Shown here piece by piece: positions 42,451 to 54,334 of a stretch of 64,000 nt of DNA. How positions within the stretch are numbered: the stretch's first letter is position 1; each line of letters opens with the position of its first letter. The notes under the pieces are model-generated. The model was not told the origin of the DNA, made no database searches, and saw nothing but the letters and a program-made list of their open reading frames with translations. The stretch is from Blepharisma japonicum (Eukaryota > Ciliophora > Heterotrichea > Heterotrichida > Blepharismidae): contig CATKHK010000012.1 in the NCBI GenBank assembly GCA_949751835.1, positions 248,001 through 312,000 on the forward strand. Reading direction: 5' to 3'. The translations under genes and the position numbers were made by a program.

Positions 42451-43596
42451 ATGGAAACAGAAAACCGTATCGGAGGAAAATTCATAAAAGGTTCTAAAAT
42501 TGGAGGTGGCTCCTTTGGTGAAATTTTCAGTGGAATAAATATCAACACAAATGAAAAAGTTGCAATCAAGTTTGAGCCGACAAGTTGCAAAACCCCACAA
42601 CTTATTTCAGAGGCAAAAATAATGAGATCTCTTGAAAAAGGCACTGGAATTCCAAAGATATTTTGATATGGCGGCTCAGATGAAGGGAATTACATGGTTA
42701 TGGAATTATTAGGATCTTCTTTAGAGGACCAGTACAACTTCTGCCATCGAAAATTTACATTAAGAACCACAATAAAGCTAGCTGATCAGATGTTACATAG
42801 AATTGAATTTGTCCATAATAACAACATTATTCATCGAGATATAAAACCTGATAACTTTATTATGGGCTTAGGCTCAAAATCAGGGGTTGTTCATATAATT
42901 GATTTTGGGCTTAGCAAAAAATATAGAGATCCTCGCACAAAACAGCACATTCCATATCGTGAGAACAAAAGTTTAACAGGCACAGCAAGGTATGCATCGA
43001 TAAATACTCATATGGGTATCGAGCAATCTCGAAGAGATGACTTGGAAAGTATCGGATACTCTATTGTTTATTTTTATAGAGGAAATCTCCCTTGGCAAGG
43101 TGTCCGCACAGGAACAAAACAAGAAAAATACCAAAAAATCATGGAAAAGAAAATTGGGACTCCAGTAGATCAACTCTGTCGGGGTTTTCCTCAAGAATTT
43201 ATAAATTATATGAGTTATTGCCGATCGTTACATTTTGAGGAAAAACCTGACTACGATTATTTAAGGAGACTATTCCAGACTGTAAATACAAATGAGCAAT
43301 ATTCAGATGATTTTAAATTTGACTGGGTAAAATCAACTGCTTCTTCACATGGAAGTTCAAGATCTGTAAATAGAAGACATAAGCATAAGAAGGTTAAACA
43401 TACAGAACCACAGCCTTTGCCTCAGGATGAAAAAATTAGCTCTTCAGAGTCAGCAGAAAGTATAGCTAAAACTATTGTCACTGATAGCTGGCCTGAGTTT
43501 AAAGATAGAGAAAAAATATTTAAAACGAGATATTTAGCAGAATTAGCAAATCACGTTACCATCGCTCAATTAGAGCAAGGGTGTACTATCTGCTAA
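42451..43596 (+). CDS. casein kinase 1 with lipidated-looking C-terminus
   Basis: 381 residues. Kinase domain residues about 10-290 with the CK1 hallmarks: [88 protein letters not shown] (the SIN replacing APE) and [10 protein letters not shown]. The first TGA (Trp at 42664) lies in KIFWYGG. The tail is basic/His-rich ([13 protein letters not shown]) and ends GCTIC, a cysteine pair at the extreme C-terminus, reminiscent of CK1-gamma and yeast Yck, which are palmitoylated, or of a CaaX box. Membrane-bound CK1 is therefore likely, and a palmitoyltransferase gene is next door. Confidence 0.93.
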
Positions 43597-43756
43597 TTTA
43601 AGAGGATTACTCCTGGCTAGGCATTTAATCTGAATACATTTTATATGAAATATTAATCATTTATAATTTTTTGAGCAACTCAACTAAGATTGTGCTCTAA
43701 TTATTTCTTTTATTGAATTTAATATTTTTGAAGAATCTCTAACAATTTATCATTTT

Positions 43757-45443
43757 TTACACTTTTTCTTGTTCTTCAAACTCATTCATTTCACTCCACG
43801 TTAAAGTTTTTTCTCTCTTCAAACAAAAACAGCAGCTTGTAGTGTGCTTAATTGTGACTTCACTCACACCATAGGCTGAAATTCCGCTCATTGTTGTTAA
43901 ATCATTTTCTTCGGATGGTAGCAACATCGAGCTTGTATCTGAATCTAAATTTTTCCCCGACTTTCGTGCTGACTTTTTAAAGGCAAACCTTTCATGTGTT
44001 GTTGTATTACTTACCAAATTGACAACTTGTACATAAAATAACGGTAAAACTAATAGAAATGCTATTCCGCATATAGAAAATATAATAGTTAAAGATATTT
44101 CTCAGAATTTATTGATTTCATTGAGATTATCATACAAAGGATCATCATTCACATCTCCATACGCATCTAAAAGTAGCATGAGGCTTATTGCCATATGAAA
44201 TAAAAAATCAATTTCAATAAAAAACAAAAAAGAGAAAAACCATTTATGGTTTCTCGCACCTACACAGTTATTTATTCATGGGCAATGATGATCAAATTTA
44301 TGAACACATCGGTTGCAGTGTTGACAATGTTTATTTGATTTTGGTCTTTTTACTTCGCAATAAGGGCATACAAAATCTCCATTATATTTTTCATATAAAT
44401 CCACCAAGCTCATCTCAGCATCTTTTTTTACATATCCAGGGTCGATGCCAGAGGATCCTGCAAAAGTAATTAAAGTTAACATAAAAATCAAAAAAGATGA
44501 TGCTGCGACTGGGATGTGAACAAATGGAACTATACACATAAAAATCAAAAAATATCGGATAATAAATACAGCAATATAAAAAATAAAGGTTTTTCTAGAG
44601 CTTTTTACCGGCTGTATTGGTGGTCGGATCGGATTTATATGAGCCAAAATGCAAGGTTTTTCTAAGACTTCTTGGATTTGTGTAGGTGAGCCTATTTGCT
44701 CAGCAATTTTAAGAGGAGTAGAACCTGCATTATTTTCTATGTCTTTGGAAGCTCCTCTCATTAATAAATGCCGAACAATTCTGTATGATTTAGAAATAGC
44801 TGCTAAATGAAGGGGTGTGTGACCTTCATCATCTTTTAAATTCATATCTGTTGCGATTGCTATTAAAAGCCCTGCACTTTGTTCTTGGCCTTCTAAAGCT
44901 GCAATGTGTAAAGGCGTTTTTCCTGTTTTGTCCCTTAAGTCTATAGGTATATGCAATTCTTTAAAAAAATAAGCTAAAAGTGCTAGCTGGCCATTCGAAG
45001 CTGCAATATGTGTGGCACTTTGGCCTTGATTATCTTTTAAAGAAAAATCAGCTCCATTCTCAATGTAAATTCTTGTTAATTTCTAATTGAAAATTACTTT
45101 TCGGCCAGTTAAAATTGCTACATGCAAAGGAGTTTTTCCATCATCATGATTAGGAGAATCAAGTAATTTTTTGACGATATTTTGATCAGGGTAGCGAGTA
45201 TTTATCTAATTCTTCAATTACTTCTATAACTGCTTGTTTAAAATAATCTATCGCAACTGGTTCTCTTACTAGAGAAATCGCAATTTCATGAAAAACTAAA
45301 TATAGATCACTGTTGTTCCCATTGAAGGTTTTTAGCTCTCAAATTTCGAAGAGTTGGCTTTGAAGAATTTGTTTGAATTTTTGGGTATCTAATGATAGAA
45401 GAGCTTGTAAGAGATCATCAATCTGATTATTTGCATCAGTCAT
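43757..45443 (-). CDS. ankyrin-repeat DHHC palmitoyltransferase
   Basis: Three exons (45443-45222, 45205-45098, 45082-43757) split by a 16-nt (gtaattgaagaattag) and a 15-nt (gtaattttcaattag) intron; 551 residues. After an N-terminal helical region come about four ankyrin repeats (GKTPLHVAIL, GQSATHIAAS, GKTPLHIAALEGQEQSAGLL, GHTPLHLAAISKSYRIVRHL), then two TM segments, the Cys-rich DHHC domain (CPYCEVKRPKSNKHCQHCNR followed by [20 protein letters not shown]), and two more TM segments. This is the HIP14/Akr1 layout (ZDHHC17). It S-palmitoylates clients chosen by the ankyrin repeats, usually at the Golgi. All catalytic residues are present. Both introns are needed to keep the ankyrin frame open. 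Confidence 0.93.
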
Positions 45444-45725
45444 TTTTACAACAATATTAGTTTAGATAGCTAGCAAGTTAAATTTTCAGGACATATAATT
45501 GATAAGTAAGGCATATGAGTGATTGCTAAAACTAGCTCTTACTTCTAATTAAGCTATTTTTTGAATTGAAATAAAATCTCGATTCAATCTATTATTTTTA
45601 AATAATTTCAGTTGAACTATAACTATTTATATTGCAAATCATCATAATAAATAAATTCGCCATGCATCATATTTTTTCAAAAAAGTGAAAACTTCTACAT
45701 AAATTTTCTGCATTTTACTTAATAA

Positions 45726-48700
45726 TTAATTGTCATTTAAAATACTGAATATTTCTATCACAAGATCTTCTAAAATCATATCGGCAAGATCTAATTTTAC
45801 TTGAGTTTCCTCAAACTCATACTCAACCCACACATCATCTTTTTCCATCACATCTTCTGCTAGCAGCATCGCTAACTTTTCTTCTCTAGTCTGATGTATA
45901 AACTCCTCATCAAAAGCTCCTCCAGATAAAAACATATCCTGGGTCGGAATTTTCCCCGCTTGTAGCAAACTTCATTTTTCTGTTTCCTTTTTTACCTCTT
46001 CTATAATGACATCTAAGCCTTTATGGATGTCCATCATTAGTCTATTTGAGCTGCTCCAAGGCATAGGGACTCCTTTAAGTCCATAAGGCCTATATTTTTG
46101 TAAGGACTCGTTTGTGGCATCAAAAATCATTTTATTATGAATATGCTCACACTCTGATAATAACTGCAAGGTACTAGGGCTTAAATTTTTTTTTGAAAAT
46201 GAAAGGTCACGATGCTCTAATTCCAAATAATAATTAACGTTTAATATAGGAAGTGGCTGCATGAATTCAGCCTCCACATGAGTCCCTATTTCAGTTTCTT
46301 GCATTTTTGATAATATATCTAATGGGTTTCTTTTTAATGGAAGTGCTAAATTTTTAATAAAATCTTCAATATTGTGTAAACCAAGGTTAAAAATTTCTTC
46401 AACATATTTTTGGACTGCTAAAGAGTCAGTTTGGATCATGAGATCTTCAGGAAAGCTTTGTTCAGTATTTATAAGCTCATCAAAGTTTATTTGGCTTGAT
46501 TGAGAAAGTTGAGGGATAACTTCATCTCTTATGAGCATTTCTAATATTGATTCAGAAATTCTGCAAATTAGCTCTGGGGTGATCTCACGATTAAGTTTTG
46601 GGCTGGGAAGTTTTTCTTCTTGAAGCTCAGGAATTGGGGTGGTTGGCTTTGACTTTTCGTCTTCACTATCACTAACCTTACATGGAAATGGAGACCTTTC
46701 TATAGGATTATCTGGCTCTGGAGTAAGCTGCTGTAGTTCATCAAAAAGTGAAGAATCTTCTTCAGTAATATTATTGGCAGGATTTGAATTTTCTGTTGAT
46801 TTTCCTTCTTCTATAAAAATTGCACCTTGGTGAGGGCTGCTTGAGCATGCTGGTAAATCAAATGAAGTTATTGATGGCCCTTCACTCATATTTGGAGACA
46901 CTGCGGGCAGATTTGGCTTGGAAAATTCAGGACTTTCTGTAGAAATGCTTGGGAATTCTAATATTTTGTCTATAGCATTATCTAATTCTTTTAATATTTC
47001 TTCTGATTTATATTCAATTTCTGATAAACTTTCATTTTTTTTAATGGAGCTTGTCACAGATTCATTTACACATTCAAAGCTAGTTTTTTGAATTTGGGAA
47101 TTTTCTTTATTTTCCTCAATTCTCAATGGCTCATTTTTGCTGCTTTTAAACGATGCATCACTAATAAGATTTTTGAAAATTTCATCTCCTTCATCAGTTT
47201 CTATAGGAGCCACTTGATTAAAGTCAGGGAAATTTATTTTTTCTGTTTGCTCTGCACTAATATTGCTTAAGTATGAAGGGACCTCGCTGAAATTTTTACT
47301 TTCCTCATTATTTTCTTCAATTTTTCCTATAATATTCAAAACCTCTTCACTTTCCTCGGACTTTTTATTTTCACAAAAATCTTGTAAAATTTTTTCATAA
47401 TCGACTGGTCTTAAACTATCGCTTTCTGACTCACTAAATTTTTGCTTTTTTTTATTAAACATTTCCATAAATTTATCAGAAGCTTGAGATTCAAAATAGC
47501 TGCTTCCACTGGAACTATCTCCAGTATACTCTTTCATATTTTCATCTTCATTTTCTTTATGAATTGAATTATGCTCATGATCTTTGGTTAAGGCTTCTTG
47601 AACATTTTCTATATTTTCTTCTATTAAATTTCCTAAATGCATATATCTATCTTCTATTATTTTTCTTAACATTTTTTCAATGTCTTTTCCAAGGCCCGAT
47701 TTTTCTGTGATTTCTTTGAGCTCCCTAAGCTCTTTTTCCTTTAACTTTTGGAGATTTTGCTTTTGGTTTTCTTGCCAAACTATTTGGTCTTTTAAAATAT
47801 CTTTATATTCATCTTTTTGGTGCTTGATTTCTTCGATATTTTTTAGCTCTTCTATTAAGCGATCTTCTAGATTTGCAGTGCTCATTTTTGGGCTTAAAAT
47901 GTCAATTAAATTTTCTGGTGGAATTTCGGAGCTTGTTTCTGGGGAAGAATAAGGAGATCCATCTACTTGAATTTCTAAATTTTTTTTTGGTTTTACCTTA
48001 TCTTTAAAAAGAATTTTTTGAACTTCATTATCCTCATTAGTAAATGTCTCTTTCTCTAATCTTTTTTGTGATAGAAATTTTCTAATATGAGATTGAATTT
48101 TAGTTGCTGCTTCATTTTTAGAACTTGGGGATGGCTCTCTGAAATTTTCCTTAACTCTTCCTATACGATTTCTCAGGTCATCGATTCTTTTTTTGATATC
48201 ATTTTTTTTTATTTCTATAGAAGTGTTTGAATCTGAAATAATTTTCACGTTTGATAAAGAACTTTCTAATAGATTGGGATTATTTGTTGGGGATGATTCT
48301 TGAAAGTTTATATTACTACTTGGTTCACCTTCTTCTAAATTTGTATTTGAAGCTATATACATCTTTAAGCTGTCCTGGAGTTTTAGGTTCTCTTTAGGTT
48401 TATTACAAATTGGGCTAATTAGATTTTCCTGAAAAGAGTCTTTACTTTCTGAGTGCTCGCTAATTAATTTTCTACTGGTCAATGGCTGAAAAGTCTGCTC
48501 CTCAATTTCACTGATAGGAGACTCTTCTATCCAAGTTTTTGTCGATTTTTTCTTATTTTTTTTCTTATTTGTTTTTGATTTTTTCTTCTTCTTTAACTGA
48601 GAAATCTGTGATTTTGCAAAAATATCTAACTGTTTTAGCTGGGTGAGTCTTTTTGCCTCTTCCGCCTGATGATGCAGCATTTCCTGGACTTTTGATTCTT

Positions 48701-49745
48701 TTCTTGATTTTTTTTGAACTTTTATAAAAGCTTGAATTTTTGGGTCTGATTTTTTAGTAGCCTTAAATGGGATTATCAGATCTTGATTTACACTTTTACT
48801 TCGAGGCTCTTTTCCTATTTCTAATTTTAGTTCTTCGAGAAACTCTAATCCAATTCGATCTTTTTCAGCTGATTTTGTGTGTGCGCGACTTTCTCGTTTA
48901 CGTTTACGCTGCTCTTCAATTTCTTTTTGAAGCTCAACCATATCTAGGCCTAAAACTTTTTTTTCATTAGCTCCCCAAGCAATTTTAGGCTGAAATTTTT
49001 CTTGTCTAAATTTTATTGAATTTTCTTGCCGAATTTGGTTATTTTGGATTTTCAACTCTATTTTTCTTCGTTCAGTTTTGGCTTTAAGCTCTTGTTCAGC
49101 TTTTATTTTTCTAACTTTTTTTGCCTTTTCTTGGAACAATGTTTTCTTGACAATATCGTCGATTTTTGTGACAGTTCTGGGTTTATTTTCGTCGGGCCTT
49201 TTCGCTATCTCAAGCTTTATTTCCACTTCTTTTATCTTTATCTCAGGAGTTGAAAAAGACTTACTAAATGGATTTTTAACTTCAATCAGCTTTTTCTGAG
49301 ACTTGCCCTGCAAAAGATGTTTATTCATAATCAAGTTTTTGCTCATTTTCGTTGTTTCTTTAGCTAGTTTTGTTTTAGAAGGATGAATAGGCGCTTTTTG
49401 CTTTACTTTTCCTAAAGATTTTCTTTCAGTATTTGATTTTGACAAAAATTTTTGTGATAAATTTGAATTGTCATCATTTTGGCTTTCTAGAGTTTTATAA
49501 GGTTTTTTTGATTTTGTGAAAATTTTGACAGGAATAGGATATTTGCTAAAATTGTCACTTTCTGGCCGATATAGTGTGCTTTGTGAAAGAATCCTTTTTC
49601 CAGTTACTGAAGCTGAACCTACTCTTGCTCCTGTAAATGATCGATATGTGGTACTGATTTCTAAGAATCCTGTGCTTTGGCCTGAGAAAGAAACAGGTGA
49701 ATTCAATTGAGTTTGTTCCCCTGAAAAGCTGATAACTTGAGTCAT
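45726..49745 (-). CDS. 1339-residue coiled-coil/IQ protein, centrosomal-type
   Basis: One uninterrupted 4-kb frame, the TGA at 45972-45974 being Trp. The N-terminal 400 residues are basic and helical with many K/E stretches. An IQ motif (AATKIQSHIRKFLSQKRLEK) lies near residue 560, suggesting calmodulin/centrin binding. A coiled coil follows (EDRLIEELKNIEEIKHQKDE), then a long acidic, Ser-rich linker. The C-terminal about 230 residues are well ordered and include IEEVKKETEKWSLLQAGKIP and VWVEYEFEETQVKLDLADMI followed by LEDLVIEIF. The layout and the C-terminal helical block recall CEP350-like basal body/centrosome proteins, but this is an impression and not a proven homology. Confidence 0.78.
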
Positions 49746-50112
49746 ATTTAAATAGAAATTTAAAAGGGTTATTCTTTTTAATAATTTGTTAATGATACTC
49801 TAAGATTTATTGAATAAAATAATAGATAAAATAGTTTTTGCTGCATTCCAAGCAATTTTATAACTAATTTCTAACTTTCTTCATATATTAAGGTCTGACT
49901 TAAAAATAAATTTAATAAACCTAAATTTTAATTTGCGCGTGAACTCTTCAGAAAATTGATTTATGGACTTTTTATATTAATATGCAGCAAAATGGGTTTA
50001 TTGATGATGAAGATCAACTAAAGCCTAAATTTGACTGAATTTAAATCAGATCAATTAGAAGTTAACTTTCATTTAAATATACAGTCTTGATTTTAAACTA
50101 GCTTAAACTTGA
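49746..50112. other. AT-rich spacer
   Basis: Divergent side of the large coiled-coil gene; no feature seen beyond a 20-codon ORF. Confidence 0.45.
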
Positions 50113-50345
50113 TTAGTCGATTTTCCAGTCTGTTGTAGGAATTAAAGTTCCACCAATTATACAAGCCTTTAGTTCACTTATTATAAGTCGCTCCATAATG
50201 CGTGTTTCCAGAGTGATCGCTAAATTGATAACAAAATCAGTTACTAAAGTTCTGGTAGCTGTCTGAAAGACTTGTATTTCATAAAAATAAGCATTTTTAT
50301 TGTTCCAAAATTGCAAATTCCATCAGGGATGGTAAAAGAAGTAGC
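50113..50345 (-). pseudogene. small relic of the secreted lectin-like/Cys-rich family
   Basis: The minus strand reads AYFYEIQVFQTATR...DFVINLAI followed by IIGGTLIPTTDWKID. Both pieces match the intact gene at 50718-52076 (GYYYEIQVFKRVSR...DLLITLV and KTADGTIVPTTGWTID) but the about 110-residue Cys-rich centre between them is missing. It is a deleted copy of a host-type gene. Confidence 0.75.
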
Positions 50346-50717
50346 GAATGAAGCAGATGTTTTAGAAATATCATACTAAAAAAGCTAAATCAATCCTATT
50401 TAATTCAATAGAACACAAAAATCATTCAAGCATCGATGCTAAATTTACTTATATTAATATTTTGCATCGAAATCCAAGGTGAAATCATGAAATCTATTGC
50501 TATCAGTAATTAATAAATTTTATTTTGATATCATCAATTTGAATTTATGCTAGCTAAAAATTTTGACATTTTGGAACAGAATATGTATATCAATAATTTT
50601 TTTCTCTTTTCATAATTTTTATAATTTTTATAGCCAATTAAAGCTTTTCTTAAGTTTTAATCCCTAATATTCTAAATTTGTCGATATTAACCCATGCTTT
50701 ATGGCTAATAATAATTA

Positions 50718-52076
50718 ATGGCAAGGCGTAACCAACTTAGTGCTCTCGTCCTCATCCTTTGTCTTTCTTTAGGCCACGCAGCATATTCCCCATGGGCTCG
50801 CTGGATACTAACAACCAAATGACTAAACAATGGAAAAATCAAAGACTCTCTTAGTTTAGCTCCTGACATTGGTCGCTCAGATAGTGTTTCGATTACCACA
50901 TCCTCTATCACCTGTGCATCTTATCATGCTTCGTCGAGTGATACCTTTAATCTTGTAGCAGACTTTACTAGCGCTAAAACTGCATCACAAACAGAATTTG
51001 GGATCAGCATTTGGGCTTATTTCGAATCAAATCAAAATTCAATGCCATTTTCTTTTGATAAGGACAATTCAGGAAATCCCTATTTCTACAGGGGATATTT
51101 ATCTTCAGACGGGAAAATAACATTCAAGTTTACGGATAATTCAAATGTTAATGATGGTTCATTAAATTTTGATATACCTCTGGATTCAGGTAAATTTTAC
51201 ATAGGGAAATGACTGTTTTTCGCTTTTTATTGGTCAGTGCAAATGAGCGGTATAGTTTGGAGTATATTCTCTCCAAGTCTTGCTACGCTCGATAAGACAT
51301 CATCTGGGTCTAATACCTTTTATATGATACCTGGTGGCTATTTAAGCTTTGGAAATAGTGTAGCTGGATATTATTATGAAATTCAAGTCTTTAAGAGAGT
51401 TTCAAGATCTTCAGCTGCTGATCTTTTAATAACTCTTGTGGATAAAGACGGATATTCTTATGCAGCAACTACTTCCACTTGTCCGAACACCTGCTACACT
51501 TACTGTTACCCAGACTATGGATGCTTGAGTACCACAACTTGCCAATGCCCTCTTATTTACAATTGCGATTCAACTGGAACTCCTACTTCTTGCAAAGACT
51601 CCACTCTTGATGTTAAAACAGCTTGCCAGTGTCCACTTAATTGTGCAGAATGCTCATCAAAAACTGTTTGCACTCAATGTAATTCCAAGTATTATCTCCA
51701 CGATAAAAGTGGCGGAACTGAATGTGTTTGTAATTTTCATGTAGCTTGCACTGCTTCCTGCAACTCATGTGAGCCAGATGCTGCTTGTTATGAGTGTGCT
51801 AATTCAGTAGTCAAGGATGAAGGAAACTGCAGGGTTGATTCTGTTGGATTTCAAGTCAGCTTTAGTTATCCATATATCGTACTTAATTTCGCTCATCCTT
51901 TGGAAAGACAACTCACGGTTGGAAATTTGGTAGCAAAGACAGCTGATGGGACTATAGTCCCGACAACTGGTTGGACTATTGATGCATCCTCAACATCATC
52001 TCAATTGAAAGTCAAGACTACCCTCAACCAAAGCCAGCTTCCTATCAGTTTGAATTTGAAATTCGGGAAAGTATAA
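50718..52076 (+). CDS. secreted protein: lectin-like (LamG/ConA-like) domain plus Cys-rich repeats
   Basis: A 452-residue protein, ATG 50718 to TAA, with three TGA(Trp) in the first 180 codons. It has a signal peptide (RNQLSALVLILCLSLGHAA). Residues about 30-240 form a beta-rich domain with the features of a LamG/ConA-like jelly roll (FGISIWAYFES, GKITFKFTDNS, FYIGKWLFFAFYWS, YYYEIQVFKRV). Residues about 255-365 are Cys-rich in CxxC units (CPNTCYTYCYPDYGCLS, CPLNCAECSSKTVCTQC, CTASCNSCEPDAACYEC), a furin-like/GFR-type pattern. The last 90 residues are another beta domain. No TM, so secreted or cell-surface. Two decayed relatives lie on either side. Likely a surface coat or mating-type-like family. 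Confidence 0.8.
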
Positions 52077-52570
52077 GTCTTAGATAAGTACTTCTTTTAT
52101 TTGTGCTGTAGCTTAATAAATATTGACTTAAAGCATTTTCTGTATAAAAGCTATGCAAATAAAAGCATCTTGATATATTTTTTATCAATATAGTTTTTAA
52201 CAAGAATATTATAATTTATGTGTGCTAGGGAGATTATTTCCTTTAATAGTTTATTGTAAGTGCTTTCAGCTTATGAATAAATAAAAATTTTAAATAGAGT
52301 ATTCCAGATTTCAATAAAGCCCTATGAACTTTCAAAAGCGATCATATTGTTCAGAAGAAGCCATTATGTTGCTTATATAAAAGAATAGAGCCTATATAGT
52401 CATCAGCCTTTGGCAAGATCAGCGACTATAAATCAACTATATAAAAGCATCTTAATCATGAATTTATACTAGTGATTTAATAGACTTGCAAGAAGGATTA
52501 TTCTTTGATCTATAGTGATGATATCAAATAACTAATATCGCTAAAGCATATTATTAAGTCCATCTATTGA
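52077..52570. other. spacer between convergent family members
   Basis: AT-rich, no ORF or repeat recognised between the intact gene and the decayed one. Confidence 0.5.
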
Positions 52571-53257
52571 TTATAAAAGATTACTTTTAGACTTTCTGGG
52601 AATTAAAATCAGCAGTAATGGAAGCTGACTCTTAGACAAGCCAATAGTCTTGATTTTATACTGATCAGCATTTGAGGAGTCAATTGACAGCCCTCTGTTG
52701 AAATTTGAGCACCCACAGCACCAGTCGCAGATAATCTCCAATTGCAAGGGATTCAGAAAGAGGATTAGCAAAGTCAATAACGATATACTGTGAAACAAAA
52801 CTCATCATAAACCCTATCGATTCTACTCTGCAAATCTGATGTCATTGACAATAGAATCGGTGCATTTAAAACAATTCGACTTGCAAGATCTGCATGAATC
52901 TGTGCATGCTAAAATAAAAATTACAGAGTCAACTTGTGGAGTACCATTCTTATAGAAAAAATATCCTGGGCTACACTGAATGTAAACGGTGCTTGAAAGA
53001 TATTCCACGCAGTTAGAAGGGCAATGTGCTTAAAAATACCTAAAATACATTTAGAATCTTTAAGGATGTATTTAGTTTTACATTGGGGAAGAATCACCAT
53101 TCACGTTGCTACAAGATATGCAATTCCCAATTGAATTGCAGGTGCAGAGAATAGGACATTGACAGCCTGATATGCTTAAGCATCCTTTGTCTGAATATCA
53201 GTAAGAACTGCAAGATTTTTGGCAAACAGATTAGTTGCTGCATAAATTCCTCCAGAG

Positions 53258-53384
53258 TGGTCCACAAGTTATATTACTAAATCAGTGGTTATAGCCCTAA
53301 TAGCCTTTTCGAAAACTTGGATTTCATAAAAGTATCCATCCATTCCATCAGCAAACTGAATAATGTCAAGAGGCATTACATAAG
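53258..53384. repeat. 127-bp exact duplicate, left copy beside N gap
   Basis: Identical base for base to 53485-53611 on the other side of the 100-N gap. Best explained as two contig ends that overlap and were not merged. Confidence 0.95.
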
Positions 53385-53484
53385 NNNNNNNNNNNNNNNN
53401 NNNNNNNNNNNNNNNNNNNNNNNNNNNNNNNNNNNNNNNNNNNNNNNNNNNNNNNNNNNNNNNNNNNNNNNNNNNNNNNNNNNN
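53385..53484. other. scaffold gap of exactly 100 N
   Basis: A fixed-size gap placeholder flanked by identical 127-bp sequence on both sides. The true distance is probably -127 (an overlap), not +100. Confidence 0.98.
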
Positions 53485-53611
53485 TGGTCCACAAGTTATA
53501 TTACTAAATCAGTGGTTATAGCCCTAATAGCCTTTTCGAAAACTTGGATTTCATAAAAGTATCCATCCATTCCATCAGCAAACTGAATAATGTCAAGAGG
53601 CATTACATAAG
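53485..53611. repeat. 127-bp exact duplicate, right copy beside N gap
   Basis: Second copy of 53258-53384. Beyond it (from 53612) the pseudogene continues without repeat. Confidence 0.95.
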
Positions 53612-54334
53612 CAGAATAGTGCTTGAATAAATTTATAGTGCTTTAAATCAATTAATATTTTATGAAATATTTTAAACTTGTAGAAAACAAATTAATATAT
53701 GCAAATTAAAACGGATTTTTCCCTTTTTTTTATGGGATGAGTAAGGAGAAGCGGGTCCTATTGAATCTTTTTGAATTGAAGGAATGTCTGGACAGAAAAT
53801 GTTTATTGATATATTGCTGCCTGATTTTGTCCAATAAAATACCAAAAATAGCCATTTATCTGTGGTGATTGTGAGTTTCAATATTCAAAGCTGGGCCTTT
53901 ATTATAATTGGGATCTTGATACTCTAACTTCTATTTTCCTTCAGTTATTTAGATCGTAGTGAATAGTCGGTATAGTCTGATTCAGAGATGTCTATGAATG
54001 CTATTGAGCAAGAGTTAAGGGTTTTGTATAGTAATTCACACCTCTACCTAGCTCAGTGGACGAAGCGTTGATTAAGCCTGCTATGCTTGCTTCAAAGATG
54101 AGATTTTTGGTGCTGTCTGCTTTGAACGATCCACAAATAAAACTTGTGGCAGAAATCATAGGGTTAGCAATATCAGTATTAACAATCAGAGTGCCAGCAC
54201 CTGAAGAGGCTTTAATCTTGCCACTTACAAGATTATTAGGTGTTAGAATCCGCGTAACCAAGGAGAATAAGTTGCATAACCTAAAAAATGCAGAGGATGA
54301 GGAAAATAGCATTGAGTTTGTTAGATCTTTCCAT

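Larger units (their letters stand above)
52571..54334 (-). pseudogene. full-length decayed copy of the lectin-like/Cys-rich secreted gene
   Basis: Pieces in all three minus frames match the intact gene in order: signal peptide region (ATG 54334, MERSNKLNAIFLILCIF), first beta domain (SATSFICGSFKADS; DKWLFLVFYWTKSG), EIQVFEKAIRA, CxxC repeats (CTDSCRSCKSNCFKC) and the last domain (SQYIVIDFANPLSESLAIGD). Several frameshifts and stops separate them, so it is not functional. The orientation is opposite to the intact gene. The central part contains a 100-N scaffold gap and a 127-bp duplicated flank which is an assembly artefact (see findings), so its real length is about 1.54 kb. Confidence 0.85.

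Noticed and set aside
45972-49745. large gene ending at 45972
   Set aside because: The TGA there is Trp; the frame continues in protein-like sequence to 45726.
53317-53556. plus-strand ORF running through the N gap
   Set aside because: It exists only because N is not a stop; it is antisense to the decayed lectin-like gene.
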